Below, piece by piece: positions 42,973-52,637 of a stretch of DNA of 60,868 bases. The notes under the pieces were generated by a model. The model was not told the origin of the DNA and did no database searches. It worked only from the letters and a program-made list of their open reading frames with translations. The position numbers were made by a program, and so were the translations under genes. The DNA comes from Comamonadaceae bacterium. Its GTDB lineage: Bacteria; Pseudomonadota; Gammaproteobacteria; Burkholderiales; Burkholderiaceae. Positions within the stretch are counted from its first letter, which is position 1. Each line of letters opens with the position of its first letter. The stretch is taken from contig CANCCJ010000009.1 of assembly GCA_947374535.1 (NCBI GenBank), positions 1 through 60,868 on the forward strand, given 5' to 3'.

Positions 42973-44211
42973 ATGCCGACGACCACCTCACCCAGCCGCT
43001 CTTTGCACCTGCCTTTGTATGTGCGGATCTGGCTGGCTGTGGTGTTGGCTGTGGCTGTTTTGACGCTGCTCGCTGGCTGGGTCATGCGTGTGACGGCAGA
43101 GCCACCTCTGCGGGATGTGATGGTGCGCAACGCCGCAGGCGAATTGGTCGGCGAAGGCAAAGCGCGTTTGCGCCCACCCGATGGCTTACCCGTTGAAGCC
43201 ACGCCCTTGCAAGGGCCGGACATGCTGCATCCACCGGGGCACTTTGGCTCGGGCCCCGAGTTCATGGTGCGCATGCACAACGGTGAGTTAATGCATGTGC
43301 ATCTGCCACGACCACCCCACACCTTTTGGTCACGACCACCCTTTGGGTTTGTTTGGACCTTGGGCTTGGTGGCGCTCGCCGTAGCCTTAGGCACGTATCC
43401 CATCGTGCGCCGCCTCACGCGCCGATTAGAGCAATTGCAAAAAGGCGTGGAGCAATGGGGCACAGGTAACTTGTCGGCACGCGTGGCAGAGCAAGGCAAT
43501 GATGAAGTCACTTACCTAGCCCAGCGCTTCAACCATGCCGCAGAGCAAGTCGAGCAACTGGTCACCTCGCACAAATCCTTGCTGGCCAATGCCTCGCACG
43601 AATTGCGCTCGCCGCTCACCCGCATTCGCATGGGACTGGAGCTCATGGGTGAATCACCGTCACCCACCATGAAGGCTGAAATCTCGCGCAGCGTGGGCGA
43701 ACTGGACCAGTTGATTGACGAAATTTTGTTGGCAAGCCGCCTAGATGCCAAAGAGACCGACCTTGGTACCGTCGAACCTGTGGATGTGACGGGCCTTGCC
43801 AGCGAAGAGTGCGCGCGCGTCGATGCGCATTTGGAGCTGGGCCCTCAACCTCAAAGCATCGTAGTCCCCGGCGTGGCCAAACTGCTGCGTCGCATGATGC
43901 GCAACTTGCTGGAAAACGCACGCCGCTACGGCACATCAGACATTGAGGTGCAACTGTCGTCCGTGACGGAAAACGCACAGCCATGGATCCGCATGTGCGT
44001 GTGTGACCGCGGTCCCGGCGTGCCGCTTGACTTGCGCGAGCGCATTTTCGAGCCCTTCTACCGCTTGCCTGGCGCGAGTGAACGTGAAGGCGGCGTGGGA
44101 CTTGGCTTGTCGCTGGTTCGCTCCATTGTTCAACGCCACGGCGGCAGCGTGCGTTGTGAAGATCGCGAAGGTGGCGGCGCACAGTTTGTCGTTTTGCTGC
44201 CCGCAACTTAA
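42973..44211 (+). CDS. Sensor histidine kinase, partner of the OmpR-type regulator
   Basis: 412-aa kinase with two membrane helices (residues 18-38 and 126-146) flanking a periplasmic loop of about 85 residues. The loop is rich in Pro, Met and His (MLHPPGHFGSGPEFMVRMHNG), which could bind a metal. HAMP linker, H-box LLANASHELRSPLTRIR near 207, N-box LLENARRYG, and GGVGLGLSLVRSIVQRHGG follow. The loop composition suggests copper or similar sensing, but this is only inference. Confidence 0.92.
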   Translation: MPTTTSPSRSLHLPLYVRIWLAVVLAVAVLTLLAGWVMRVTAEPPLRDVMVRNAAGELVGEGKARLRPPDGLPVEATPLQGPDMLHPPGHFGSGPEFMVRMHNGELMHVHLPRPPHTFWSRPPFGFVWTLGLVALAVALGTYPIVRRLTRRLEQLQKGVEQWGTGNLSARVAEQGNDEVTYLAQRFNHAAEQVEQLVTSHKSLLANASHELRSPLTRIRMGLELMGESPSPTMKAEISRSVGELDQLIDEILLASRLDAKETDLGTVEPVDVTGLASEECARVDAHLELGPQPQSIVVPGVAKLLRRMMRNLLENARRYGTSDIEVQLSSVTENAQPWIRMCVCDRGPGVPLDLRERIFEPFYRLPGASEREGGVGLGLSLVRSIVQRHGGSVRCEDREGGGAQFVVLLPAT

Positions 44212-44230
44212 GCGCGTCACAATATTGGGC

Positions 44231-45235
44231 ATGACACACCCAGCTCTGAACACCCGCTTCGCTCAGCGTTTTCATCTCACCACCCCCATTGCTTTGGCGC
44301 CCATGGCGCTGGCCACAGGCGGCAACCTGGCTGCAGCGTGCGCGCAAGCAGGTGCACTGGGCTTGGTGGGCGGCGGCTATGGTGACGTGGCTTGGACCCA
44401 GCGTGAATACGCCTTAGCGACCGAGCTGCTGAGAGAGAACCCTGCGGCCCATGCTCGCTTGGGCTGCGGCTTCATCACTTGGAAGCTGGACGAAAACGCC
44501 GAGGCCCTCGACTGGGTGCTGAGACAAAAGCCTTGCGCCATCATGTTGTCGTTTGGTGATCCGCGCCCTTACGCCGCACGCATTGCTGCCGCAGGCGCAC
44601 CCCTGATTTGCCAAGTGCAACGCTTAGACCAAGTGCCGCAAGCCATAGAGGCCGGCGCGGCAGTCATCGTCGCCCAAGGCGGTGAAGCCGGAGGCCATGG
44701 CGCGAATGCGCTTGAAGGCCGCAGCACGTTCACACTCGTGCCAGAAATTGCCGACTACTTAGCCGCCCACGCCCCCAACACTTTGCTGCTCGCCGCAGGC
44801 GGCGTGGCCGATGGCCGAGGCTTGGCAGCCGCGTTGATGCTGGGCGCCGATGGCGCATTGGTCGGTTCACGCTTGTGGGCGACAACAGAGAGCTTGGCCG
44901 CCACGGGTGCCAAAACCCAAGCCACCCAAACCAGCGGCGACGGCACGGCGCGCAGCCAGGTGTTTGACATCTTGCGTCGCAAAAACTGGCCCGCGCCCTA
45001 TGACTTCCGCGCCATCCGCAACGACTTGCACCGCCAACTCGAAGGCCGCATTGCCGTGCTGCAAAGCAACCCAGACGCCGCCCGCGCCGACTACGACGCG
45101 GGTGTCAAAGCAGGCGATTTCACACGCGCCCATGCCACCGTGGGCGAAGCGGTTGGCTTGATTGCAGACATCCCGCATGCAGCAGCTTTGATAGACCGCA
45201 TCACACAACAAGCGCAATCCTTGCTGGCGAAGTAA
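44231..45235 (+). CDS. Nitronate monooxygenase-type flavoprotein
   Basis: 334-aa FMN-dependent TIM-barrel enzyme of the 2-nitropropane dioxygenase/nitronate monooxygenase family. Start MTHPALNTRFAQRFHLTTPIALAPMA; the frame is open upstream through the kinase gene. FMN site motif GGEAGGHG near residue 155, LAAGGVADGRG and LMLGADGALVGSRL follow. Oxidises nitronates; exact substrate unknown. Confidence 0.88.
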   Translation: MTHPALNTRFAQRFHLTTPIALAPMALATGGNLAAACAQAGALGLVGGGYGDVAWTQREYALATELLRENPAAHARLGCGFITWKLDENAEALDWVLRQKPCAIMLSFGDPRPYAARIAAAGAPLICQVQRLDQVPQAIEAGAAVIVAQGGEAGGHGANALEGRSTFTLVPEIADYLAAHAPNTLLLAAGGVADGRGLAAALMLGADGALVGSRLWATTESLAATGAKTQATQTSGDGTARSQVFDILRRKNWPAPYDFRAIRNDLHRQLEGRIAVLQSNPDAARADYDAGVKAGDFTRAHATVGEAVGLIADIPHAAALIDRITQQAQSLLAK

Positions 45236-45243
45236 ACACACGC

Positions 45244-46257
45244 ATGACTCAACGCATCCTCATCTTGTCGCACGACAACAAAATTGGCGACGCCATTGTG
45301 GTGACGGGTTTGTTCAAACCTTTGCGTGCGCATTGGCCCGATTGCGAAATTGGTGTGTTGTGCGGGGTCAGCAATGCGGCGCTGTACCGCCACCACCCGG
45401 ACGTGAAGTGGCTGCATGTGTCGGCTAGTCGTAATGTGTTTGCGCGTCTTTGGGCCAGCCTGAAAGCACGCATGAAGCGTTACGACATGGTGGTGCACTT
45501 TGGCTTAGACCTTGCCAACCCATCCGTGCAACTGGTGTTGAACACGGTCAAAGCCAAGCAACGGTTTTTGTTTTTGAAGCACCCCACCCAGCCGCACCCC
45601 AAGGATGTGGTGATGGAAGGTGATTGGGGCTACCGCCCGAATACAAAGGCGCAACATTACACGGCACGTCATTTGCGATTTTTGCAAACGGTTGGGGCGA
45701 CGCCCGCGCCTTACCACTACGACATCCATTTGGGCTCGCAAGCGCACAACGCAACACCCGAGCACGATGGCTTGCGCATGGTCATCAACAGCCAAAGCAG
45801 CGCGGCCAACAAATCGTTCTCGTTGCCTTGGTTGCAGCAATTTGTGGATGCGGTTTACGCGCAGCACCCACACATTCACATGCAACTGCTCAGCGCCAGC
45901 CCTGCATTGGAATCACAGATGCGCGAGATGTTCCTGTCACATGCCGACCGTGTGACGGTGACGCCTTTTGCGCCCACCGTCACAGCCTCGCTGGCCATCA
46001 TTCAAAACGCAGATTTGGTGGTGTCGCCCGACACCTATGCGGTGCATGCTGCCAGCGCTTGGAACAAACCGGTGATGGCACTGTACGAGCCCAGCGTGCT
46101 GTCTGTCGATTCATGGGAGCCGTTGTCGGATACCTACGCTCAAATCGTCGCCCCCACAGGCCAAGCCGTGAGCGACATTGCGGTATCAGAGGTCATGAAA
46201 GCCTTGACGCATCTACTGGCCAACCCGAAATCACGCGAGCGCGTGTTCTTGAACTAA
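45244..46257 (+). CDS. Glycosyltransferase family 9 (heptosyltransferase-like)
   Basis: 337-aa GT9 enzyme: N-terminal ILSHDNKIGDAIVVTGLFKPLRAHWP and C-terminal ADLVVSPDTYAVHAASAWNKPVMALY (the SPDT/H acceptor-nucleotide region). The family transfers heptose or similar sugars onto lipopolysaccharide core. It is convergent with a GT2 gene and near waaF, forming an LPS cluster. Confidence 0.85.
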   Translation: MTQRILILSHDNKIGDAIVVTGLFKPLRAHWPDCEIGVLCGVSNAALYRHHPDVKWLHVSASRNVFARLWASLKARMKRYDMVVHFGLDLANPSVQLVLNTVKAKQRFLFLKHPTQPHPKDVVMEGDWGYRPNTKAQHYTARHLRFLQTVGATPAPYHYDIHLGSQAHNATPEHDGLRMVINSQSSAANKSFSLPWLQQFVDAVYAQHPHIHMQLLSASPALESQMREMFLSHADRVTVTPFAPTVTASLAIIQNADLVVSPDTYAVHAASAWNKPVMALYEPSVLSVDSWEPLSDTYAQIVAPTGQAVSDIAVSEVMKALTHLLANPKSRERVFLN

Positions 46258-46259
46258 GT

Positions 46260-47087
46260 TCAGTTTTCGATGAGCAGCGCGCGCTGCTCGGCGGTCCACT
46301 TTTGATCAAGCGGAATGAGCTTGTCCTTGTCCACAAAGGGCGGGTAGCCGCCCTTCATGGTCAAGCGGATGTAATGGTGGTTGAAGCAGTCCAACGCGAT
46401 GTGCATGGGGCGAATATCACCTACCTCGCGGGCACGTAAAGCCGTGCGCAAAAACAAATCAAAGTCGGCCGCTTGTTGGGTCTCATCCCAAGGACCCAAG
46501 ATGGCGAGCGCGCGGCGCGAGAACATCACGGTGTTACCCACAAAGCCTTCAACGGCTTGGTGCTTGAACTGCGTTTGGCGGTTTTTGCAAAACGCTGCCC
46601 AGTTGCCATACATCCACTTGTGCATCAACAACAAGCTGTTGCGCCCCGTGCCAAACAAGCCCACCAAACCGCGAATGCGGTTCCAGCGACGACGCAGCTT
46701 CTTGGTCGCAGCTTTGCTTTCGATGCGCTCAATACCGCAAGAGGTGATGACGTCAAGTTGGTTGTGTTCGGCATTGGCGATCAGCGTGTCGTCCCAGTCT
46801 TTGCTGACGATGATGTCGTTGTTCAAAAACGCCAACCACTCACCTTGGGCAATGGCAATGCCAAGGTTTTGTGACACGGGGTAGGAGTAGTTGCCGGGGT
46901 TACGAATGACGCGTGCGCCGACCGACTCAAAGAAGTCGGCACTGGCATCGGTGGAGGCGTTGTCGATGACGATCAGCTCAAACGCATGCTTGGTGTTTTT
47001 GACCAAGTTCTCCCAATAAATCTGGTTCATCGGCAGCTGGTTGTACACCGCGGTGATGATGCTGAGTTTGGGCTTTTGTTCGGACAT
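46260..47087 (-). CDS. Glycosyltransferase family 2
   Basis: 275-aa GT-A fold enzyme: LSIITAVYNQLP at the start, ELIVIDNASTDASADFF, and the DXD-type site in WLAFLNNDIIVSKDWDD near residue 93. There are no membrane segments. Likely adds a sugar to the LPS core or O-antigen; lies just downstream of waaF, with a 21-base gap. Confidence 0.88.
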   Translation of the reverse strand: MSEQKPKLSIITAVYNQLPMNQIYWENLVKNTKHAFELIVIDNASTDASADFFESVGARVIRNPGNYSYPVSQNLGIAIAQGEWLAFLNNDIIVSKDWDDTLIANAEHNQLDVITSCGIERIESKAATKKLRRRWNRIRGLVGLFGTGRNSLLLMHKWMYGNWAAFCKNRQTQFKHQAVEGFVGNTVMFSRRALAILGPWDETQQAADFDLFLRTALRAREVGDIRPMHIALDCFNHHYIRLTMKGGYPPFVDKDKLIPLDQKWTAEQRALLIEN

Positions 47088-47108
47088 GGTCAGACTTTAA
47101 AGATGGGA

Positions 47109-48170
47109 TCAGAGCAGGCGGTACACGCGCTCAGCCGACACGCCTTCTAAACAACGCGTGTGACCCAGCGGGCAGTCCCGCTCGTAGCAAGGCGAACAGG
47201 CCAACGGCGGTTGGTAGTTGGGATCCACGCGCAGCCAAACCACGCGCGCACGCTCGTTCAAAGGTGGTGTGTGCTCTGGACTCGAGGAGCCAAACACCGC
47301 CACCTGAGGCACGCCAAAGGCAGCGGCCACATGCATGAGGCCCGAATCGTTACTGACCACACGGTGTGCGTAGGCAATCAGCGCGAAGGCTTGCAACAAG
47401 TTGGTTTGGCCTGCCAAGTTGAAGCAATGGCCGGGGGTTTTGGCATTAGCTGTCGTCGCAATTTCTTGGCAAATGTCGAACTCTTTGTTCGAACCGAGCA
47501 AGAACACAGGGCGGTCAATCTTGCCGGCCAATTCGGCAAAGTGTTTGGCTGGCCAACGCTTGGCGGGGCCATATTCGGCACCGGGCGCAAACACCACATA
47601 GCTATTTTTTGCCAAGGTCGGCAACGTGGGCATGTTGGTGGCCAGCTCTTCAAGCGCCGCGTCCATCACACCCACACCGGCTTTGAGTACGGGGCGCAAA
47701 TCGCCCACCAGCTTCATGGGGCCGCTGCGGCTTTGGCCGACGAGGCTGAGCGCGGCATACCACTCCACCATGGGTGGACGTTCTTCGGTGTCGGGGTTGT
47801 TCAAGCGATCGGTCAACAGACCAAAGCGCATTTCGCCGGTGTAGCCCACGCGTTTGGCAATGCCCGCCATCCAAGGCAGCAACGCGCTCTTTAACGAGTT
47901 GGGACACACATAGGCCACGTCAAATTTGCCGCGCAACTGACGTGCCAATTTCAAGCGGCCCATCAGTTGCAGGCCACCGTGTTTGAACGGCATTTCAATC
48001 ACCTCGGCCACGCCCGGCATGACGCGGTACACCGGTGCAATCCAAGGCAAAGCAGCGACGGTGAGGCGCTCGCCACGCGCAGCCAAGCGGCGCAGCAAGG
48101 GCTCTGTCATCACCGCGTCGCCAATCCATTGGGGCGCGATGATGAGGGCGTTTTTAGTGATGGCCGCCAA
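47109..48170 (-). CDS. waaF: Lipopolysaccharide heptosyltransferase II
   Basis: 353-aa GT9 enzyme that adds the second heptose to LPS inner core. Signatures: IIAPQWIGDAVMTEPLLRRL, VCPNSLKSALLPW, VFAPGAEYGPAKRWPAKHFAEL, VSNDSGLMHVAAAFGVPQVAVFGSSSPEHTPPL and the Cys-rich C-terminal CSPCYERDCPLGHTRCL. The start overlaps the zinc-finger gene by 17 bases. Confidence 0.94.
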   Translation of the reverse strand: MAAITKNALIIAPQWIGDAVMTEPLLRRLAARGERLTVAALPWIAPVYRVMPGVAEVIEMPFKHGGLQLMGRLKLARQLRGKFDVAYVCPNSLKSALLPWMAGIAKRVGYTGEMRFGLLTDRLNNPDTEERPPMVEWYAALSLVGQSRSGPMKLVGDLRPVLKAGVGVMDAALEELATNMPTLPTLAKNSYVVFAPGAEYGPAKRWPAKHFAELAGKIDRPVFLLGSNKEFDICQEIATTANAKTPGHCFNLAGQTNLLQAFALIAYAHRVVSNDSGLMHVAAAFGVPQVAVFGSSSPEHTPPLNERARVVWLRVDPNYQPPLACSPCYERDCPLGHTRCLEGVSAERVYRLL

Positions 48171-48357
48171 CGTGCTCGCCGGCTTTCAATTTGTACACGG
48201 TGCCGCAATAAGGGCACTTGGCTTCGCCAGTTTTAGCCACGTCCAAGTACACCTTGGGATGGGTGTCGCGCACCTCCATGTGTGCTTTGGCGCTGGGGCA
48301 AAACACGCCGCCTTGGCCGTTGAGGTCTTTGGCTAAAAGTTCAATCGAGTTGCTCAT
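48154..48357 (-). CDS. Small zinc-finger domain protein
   Basis: 67-aa protein of the zf-CHCC family (NDUFS6-like). Metal ligands are C20 (GVFCPSAKAH with a following His) and the CPYCGTVYKL pair near residues 48-51. Often found beside ilvE in Burkholderiales. GGGGA lies about seven bases before the ATG. Role unknown, possibly redox-complex assembly. Confidence 0.88.
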   Translation of the reverse strand: MSNSIELLAKDLNGQGGVFCPSAKAHMEVRDTHPKVYLDVAKTGEAKCPYCGTVYKLKAGEHVGGHH

Positions 48358-48376
48358 GATGTTTCCCCGTGAGTGC

Positions 48377-49318
48377 TTAGACGTTCGTCAACCAATGTGC
48401 GTACTTGGGATTGCGGCCATTGACGATGTCAAAGAACGCAGTTTGGATTTTCTCGGTGATCGGGCCACGGCTGCCCTCGCCCAACTGAATGCGGTCGAGT
48501 TCGCGGATGGGCGTGACTTCAGCAGCGGTGCCAGTGAAGAAGGCTTCGTCAGCGATGTACACCTCGTCGCGGGTGATGCGCTTTTGTACGATCTCTAGGC
48601 CCAAATCTTTGGCGATGTGGAACACCGTGTTGCGGGTAATGCCGTTCAAAGCGCCGGCCGACAAGTCGGGGGTGTAGATGACGCCGTCTTTGATCACAAA
48701 GATGTTTTCGCCAGCGCCTTCAGACACAAAGCCTGATGTGTCGAGCAACAGAGCTTCGTCGTAACCTTCATCGGTCACTTCCATGTTGGCCAAGATGGAG
48801 TTGGTGTAGTTGCTCACCGCTTTGGCTTGCGTCATGGTGATGTTGACGTGGTGGCGCGTGTAGCTGGAAGTCTTCACGCGGATGCCGCGCTTCATGCCTT
48901 CTTCGCCGAGGTATGCACCCCAAGTCCAAGCCGCGACCATCAAGTGGATGGTGTTGCCTTTGGGTGACACGCCTAGTTTTTTGTCGCCAATCCAAGTCAG
49001 CGGGCGGATGTAGCCGCTTTCCAAATTGTTCTCACGCACCACAGCGCGCTGCGCTTCGTTCACTTGGTCTTTGGTGAAGGGAATGGCCATGCGCAAAATT
49101 TTGGCACTGTTGAACAGGCGGTCGGTGTGCTCTTGCAAACGGAAGATGGCCGTGCCTTGCTCGGTTTTGTAAGCACGCACGCCTTCGAAGGCGCCGCAAC
49201 CGTAGTGAAGGGTGTGGCTCAGCACATGGATCTTGGCATCGCGCCAATCGACCATCTGGCCGTCCATCCAGATTTTGCCGTCACGGTCAGACATGGATGA
49301 GGGGATCACGACGCTCAT
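48377..49318 (-). CDS. ilvE: Branched-chain amino-acid aminotransferase
   Basis: Class IV PLP transaminase of 313 aa, last step of Leu/Ile/Val synthesis. Start MSVVIPSSMSDRDG has AAGGA six bases upstream; the ATG at 49354 is not used. Signatures: HVLSHTLHYGCGAFEGVRAY, the PLP lysine in TMTQAKAVSNYTNS, EALLLDTSGFVSEGAGENIFV and NGITRNTV. Confidence 0.95.
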   Translation of the reverse strand: MSVVIPSSMSDRDGKIWMDGQMVDWRDAKIHVLSHTLHYGCGAFEGVRAYKTEQGTAIFRLQEHTDRLFNSAKILRMAIPFTKDQVNEAQRAVVRENNLESGYIRPLTWIGDKKLGVSPKGNTIHLMVAAWTWGAYLGEEGMKRGIRVKTSSYTRHHVNITMTQAKAVSNYTNSILANMEVTDEGYDEALLLDTSGFVSEGAGENIFVIKDGVIYTPDLSAGALNGITRNTVFHIAKDLGLEIVQKRITRDEVYIADEAFFTGTAAEVTPIRELDRIQLGEGSRGPITEKIQTAFFDIVNGRNPKYAHWLTNV

Positions 49319-49418
49319 GGGTTTTCCTTTGGACTTGTGTAATGTGTTCGCCAAGTGGCGTAATCGTTCATTTTAGCGAGCCCAACACGGGTCTTCGCTG
49401 ACGCAGAGCGGAGGCCGC

Positions 49419-49850
49419 TCAGTCGTTGGCTGCGTGGGTCGCGGGTTCTACATCGGTGGCTTGGAATGGACGATCCAGCGTCCAACTTTGTAGCTTGCCT
49501 TGCACAAACACACACAGCACCACGGACTGACTGCCATCGCGCCAACTGAACACCTCGGGCTGAACGCCCTTCTCGGTTTCTGGCTGGCCCAAGGCACGGG
49601 TCATGGCGATGACGTGCATCAAGCTAAAGCCCTTCTTGAGCTTGGCATTGAGCATGACGGCGCTATCGACAAAGCCAATCGGGCGGTTGCTGGCGCGCTT
49701 CATGAGTTGCACCAAGCGGGTGAAATAAAGCAGCAGCCACATGACACCCCCTGTGACGATCATGGCTATGCCCATCCAACCCCAGCTTTGCCAAGCCCAA
49801 GCGGTCAGCCCAACGGTGCCAATCGGCACCAAATATCTTTGAAAGTTCAT
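49419..49850 (-). CDS. Conserved membrane protein of unknown function
   Basis: 143-aa protein with two hydrophobic segments near the N-terminus (YLVPIGTVGLTAWAWQSW; IAMIVTGGVMWLLLYF) and a soluble C-terminal part with GSQSVVLCVFVQGKLQSWTL. It resembles short conserved proteins of Burkholderiales; no function recognised. A GAGCGG/CCGCTC hairpin overlaps its stop. Confidence 0.65.
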   Translation of the reverse strand: MNFQRYLVPIGTVGLTAWAWQSWGWMGIAMIVTGGVMWLLLYFTRLVQLMKRASNRPIGFVDSAVMLNAKLKKGFSLMHVIAMTRALGQPETEKGVQPEVFSWRDGSQSVVLCVFVQGKLQSWTLDRPFQATDVEPATHAAND

Positions 49851-49911
49851 GGGCTTATTGTCTCAGGCTCCGCTGCACGGAGGTGCTGGCTTTTACGTAG
49901 GCTGCGCAGGT

Positions 49912-51288
49912 TCAGGTGAGCGAGCGCACCAAGCTGATGGCCTCATCCACCCGCTCCACCGCGTGAACGGTCATGCCAGGGATGGGCTTTTTGGGCGCGT
50001 TGGCCTTGGGAATCACCGCCACGGTGAACCCCAACTTGGCGGCCTCTTTTAATCGCTCTTGCCCGCGTGGCGCGGGTCGCACCTCGCCCGCCAAACCGAC
50101 CTCACCAAATGCGATGAAGCCTTGGGGCAGGGGTTTGCCCCGCAAGCTGCCTTGGATGGCCAGCATGACCGCCAAGTCAGCCGCGGGCTCGCTGATGCGC
50201 ACGCCGCCCACGGCGTTGACGAACACATCTTGGTCCATGCAGGCCACACCGGCGTGACGATGCAGCACGGCCAACAACATGGCCAAACGGTCGCGGTCCA
50301 AGCCCACGCTCAAACGACGGGGCGATGGGCCGCCGCTGTCCACCAAGGCTTGGATCTCGACCAACATCGGACGCGTGCCTTCGAGCGTGACCAGCACACA
50401 ACTGCCGGGCACGGGTTCGGCGTGTTGGCTCAAAAAGATGGCGCTGGGATTGGTCACCGCCTTCAAGCCTTTTTCGGTCATGGCGAACACGCCAATTTCG
50501 TTCACCGCACCAAAGCGGTTTTTGATGGCGCGTACCAAGCGGTAGGTAGAGTGCGTGTCGCCCTCAAAGTACAACACCGTGTCCACCATGTGCTCCAACA
50601 CGCGCGGCCCAGCCAGCGCGCCCTCTTTGGTGACGTGGCCCACCAGCACCACCGCCGTACCTGTGGACTTGGCCATGCGTGTGAGGTGTGACGCACATTC
50701 ACGCACTTGCGCCACCGAGCCAGGGGCGCTGGTGAGCTGGTCAGAGTACACCGTTTGGATGGAGTCCATCACCACGACAGCCGGCTGAAGCTTGTCGACG
50801 GTAGCGAGTATTTTTTCTAGCTGCGTTTCAGCCAGTACCTGAACTTGGCTGTGGTCCAACCCCAAGCGACGCGACCGCAGGGCCACTTGTGCGGCAGACT
50901 CTTCGCCCGTCACATACAAAGTGTTCATGCCACTGCGTTGCAGGCCATCCATCGCTTGCAAAATCAAGGTGGATTTGCCAATGCCGGGGTCGCCGCCAAT
51001 CAGCACCACGCCGCCCTCCACCATGCCGCCGCCCAGCACACGGTCTAGCTCTTCTTGGCCGGTGGGCGTGCGCGCCACGTCTTGTGCTTCGATGTCAGAG
51101 AGCACCGCCACTTCGGAGGCTGGGGCCAAAGCGGCCATGCCTGCGTAACGGTTTTTGGTGGGGCCGCTGCTGTCAACCGCAGACTCTATGAGCGTGTTCC
51201 AAGCGTTGCAGCTGGGGCATTTGCCCAGCCATTTGGCAGTGATGCCGCCGCAATCGGTGCAGGTATATTGGGTTTTTTCTTTGGCCAT
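49912..51288 (-). CDS. radA: DNA repair protein RadA
   Basis: RecA-related branch-migration helicase in recombination, 458 aa. Start MAKEKTQYTCTDCGG. N-terminal zinc finger (CTDCGG, CPSCNAW), Walker A GGDPGIGKST near residue 98, the RadA-specific KNRFGAVNE motif near 258, and a C-terminal Lon-like domain (VFVNAVGGVRISEPAADLA). Upstream frame to 51342 is not part of the family. Confidence 0.96.
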   Translation of the reverse strand: MAKEKTQYTCTDCGGITAKWLGKCPSCNAWNTLIESAVDSSGPTKNRYAGMAALAPASEVAVLSDIEAQDVARTPTGQEELDRVLGGGMVEGGVVLIGGDPGIGKSTLILQAMDGLQRSGMNTLYVTGEESAAQVALRSRRLGLDHSQVQVLAETQLEKILATVDKLQPAVVVMDSIQTVYSDQLTSAPGSVAQVRECASHLTRMAKSTGTAVVLVGHVTKEGALAGPRVLEHMVDTVLYFEGDTHSTYRLVRAIKNRFGAVNEIGVFAMTEKGLKAVTNPSAIFLSQHAEPVPGSCVLVTLEGTRPMLVEIQALVDSGGPSPRRLSVGLDRDRLAMLLAVLHRHAGVACMDQDVFVNAVGGVRISEPAADLAVMLAIQGSLRGKPLPQGFIAFGEVGLAGEVRPAPRGQERLKEAAKLGFTVAVIPKANAPKKPIPGMTVHAVERVDEAISLVRSLT

Positions 51289-51398
51289 GTTTGGATAATA
51301 CTGGACAAATAACCAGCTCCGCTGCCCACATTCGCTTGGCACTCACGCTGTCTCCAGCGTGCACGTCATTTCAGAACAAGATGCGAGACACTTTGCAC

Positions 51399-51794
51399 AT
51401 GCCCCACCTCATCATTCAATACACCCCCCAGCTCGACGCTGAAACTGATATGGCCCAGTTGTGCCAAACCTTGAGCCACACCATGCTGGCGACCAAGCAC
51501 CCAGATGGACAAGCTGTGTTCCCCATCGGCGCCACACGCGTGCTGGCGTTTCCTGCGGCGCACGCTGTGATTGCGGACGGCAGTGGCGACTATGCCTTTG
51601 TGTATCTGAACTTTCGCATCGCCAAAGGGCGCACGCCAGAGATGATTGAACACGTCGGCCAAGCATTGCTGGCGGCGACCCAAGCGCATTTCGCTGAAGT
51701 TTTTGCCAAGCGCCCTATCGGCATCACGCTGCAAATCGACGAAGGCCACGAAGTGTTTAACGCCGTCCACAATAATCTGCATTCTTTTGTTTAA
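51399..51794 (+). CDS. 5-carboxymethyl-2-hydroxymuconate isomerase family protein
   Basis: 131-aa tautomerase-superfamily protein starting [12 protein letters not shown]; removal of Met exposes the catalytic Pro1. The block [18 protein letters not shown] and the end [13 protein letters not shown] fit the HpaF/CHMI type, which isomerises a homoprotocatechuate ring-cleavage product. An in-frame ATG six codons upstream would hide the proline. Next to an HpaI-like aldolase, though the other hpa genes are not here. Confidence 0.85.
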   Translation: MPHLIIQYTPQLDAETDMAQLCQTLSHTMLATKHPDGQAVFPIGATRVLAFPAAHAVIADGSGDYAFVYLNFRIAKGRTPEMIEHVGQALLAATQAHFAEVFAKRPIGITLQIDEGHEVFNAVHNNLHSFV

Positions 51795-51814
51795 CAAGTC
51801 TTGAAAGCCCCGTC

Positions 51815-52627
51815 ATGCAAACCCCTGTGAACCAATTCAAACAAGCCCTGCACAACCAACAACCGCAAATCGGCATGTGGATGGGCTTGGGCAATGCAGT
51901 GACCACCGACATTTGTGCCGGCGCTGGTTTTGATTGGCTGGTGATTGATGGCGAACATGGCCCGAACGACTTGACCACCCTGCTCGCCCAGCTGCAAACC
52001 ATCGCGGCTTACCCCAAATCACACCCCGTGGTGCGTGTGCCGCACGATGCACCGGCCTTGTTGAAGCAAGTGTTAGACATTGGCGCCACCACGGTGTTGG
52101 TGCCCATGGTCGACACCGCTGAACAAGCCGCCGCCATCGTGAGCGCCTGTCGCTACCCCCAAGACGACGGCCAAGGCGGCATTCGCGGCATGGCTGGCAC
52201 CCGCGCTTCGCGTTGGGGCCGCTACCCGAACTACGGCAAAGAAGCCAACGACCAAGTGTGTGTGTTGGTGCAAGCCGAAACCCGTGAAGCCTTGAAGAAC
52301 CTCGACGCCATTGCCGCCACCCCCGGCGTGGATGGCGTGTTCATTGGCCCCGCCGACTTGTCGGCCTCGATGGGGTTCATCGGCAATCAAACCCATCCCG
52401 AAGTGCAAGCGGCCATCGTGGATGCCATTGCGCGTATCCGCAAAGCTGGCAAAGCGCCCGGCATCTTGATGGGCGACGAGACACTGGCACGTCAGTACCT
52501 CGCGCTCGGGGCCTTGTTTGTGGCAGTGGGCGTGGACAGCATGATCTTGTCGCGCCAAACCTCGGCCTTGGCGGCTAAATACAAAGAAGGCTTGGCAGAA
52601 ATGTCTGCCAGCAAGGGCGCGTACTGA
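51815..52627 (+). CDS. hpaI: HpcH/HpaI family aldolase
   Basis: 270-aa class II aldolase that cleaves 4-hydroxy-2-oxoheptanedioate (or similar) to pyruvate and an aldehyde. Signatures: [33 protein letters not shown], metal-site segment [16 protein letters not shown] and [14 protein letters not shown]. It follows the isomerase gene by about 20 bases and is convergent with alr. Confidence 0.92.
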   Translation: MQTPVNQFKQALHNQQPQIGMWMGLGNAVTTDICAGAGFDWLVIDGEHGPNDLTTLLAQLQTIAAYPKSHPVVRVPHDAPALLKQVLDIGATTVLVPMVDTAEQAAAIVSACRYPQDDGQGGIRGMAGTRASRWGRYPNYGKEANDQVCVLVQAETREALKNLDAIAATPGVDGVFIGPADLSASMGFIGNQTHPEVQAAIVDAIARIRKAGKAPGILMGDETLARQYLALGALFVAVGVDSMILSRQTSALAAKYKEGLAEMSASKGAY

Positions 52628-52637
52628 TAAGCCCCGC

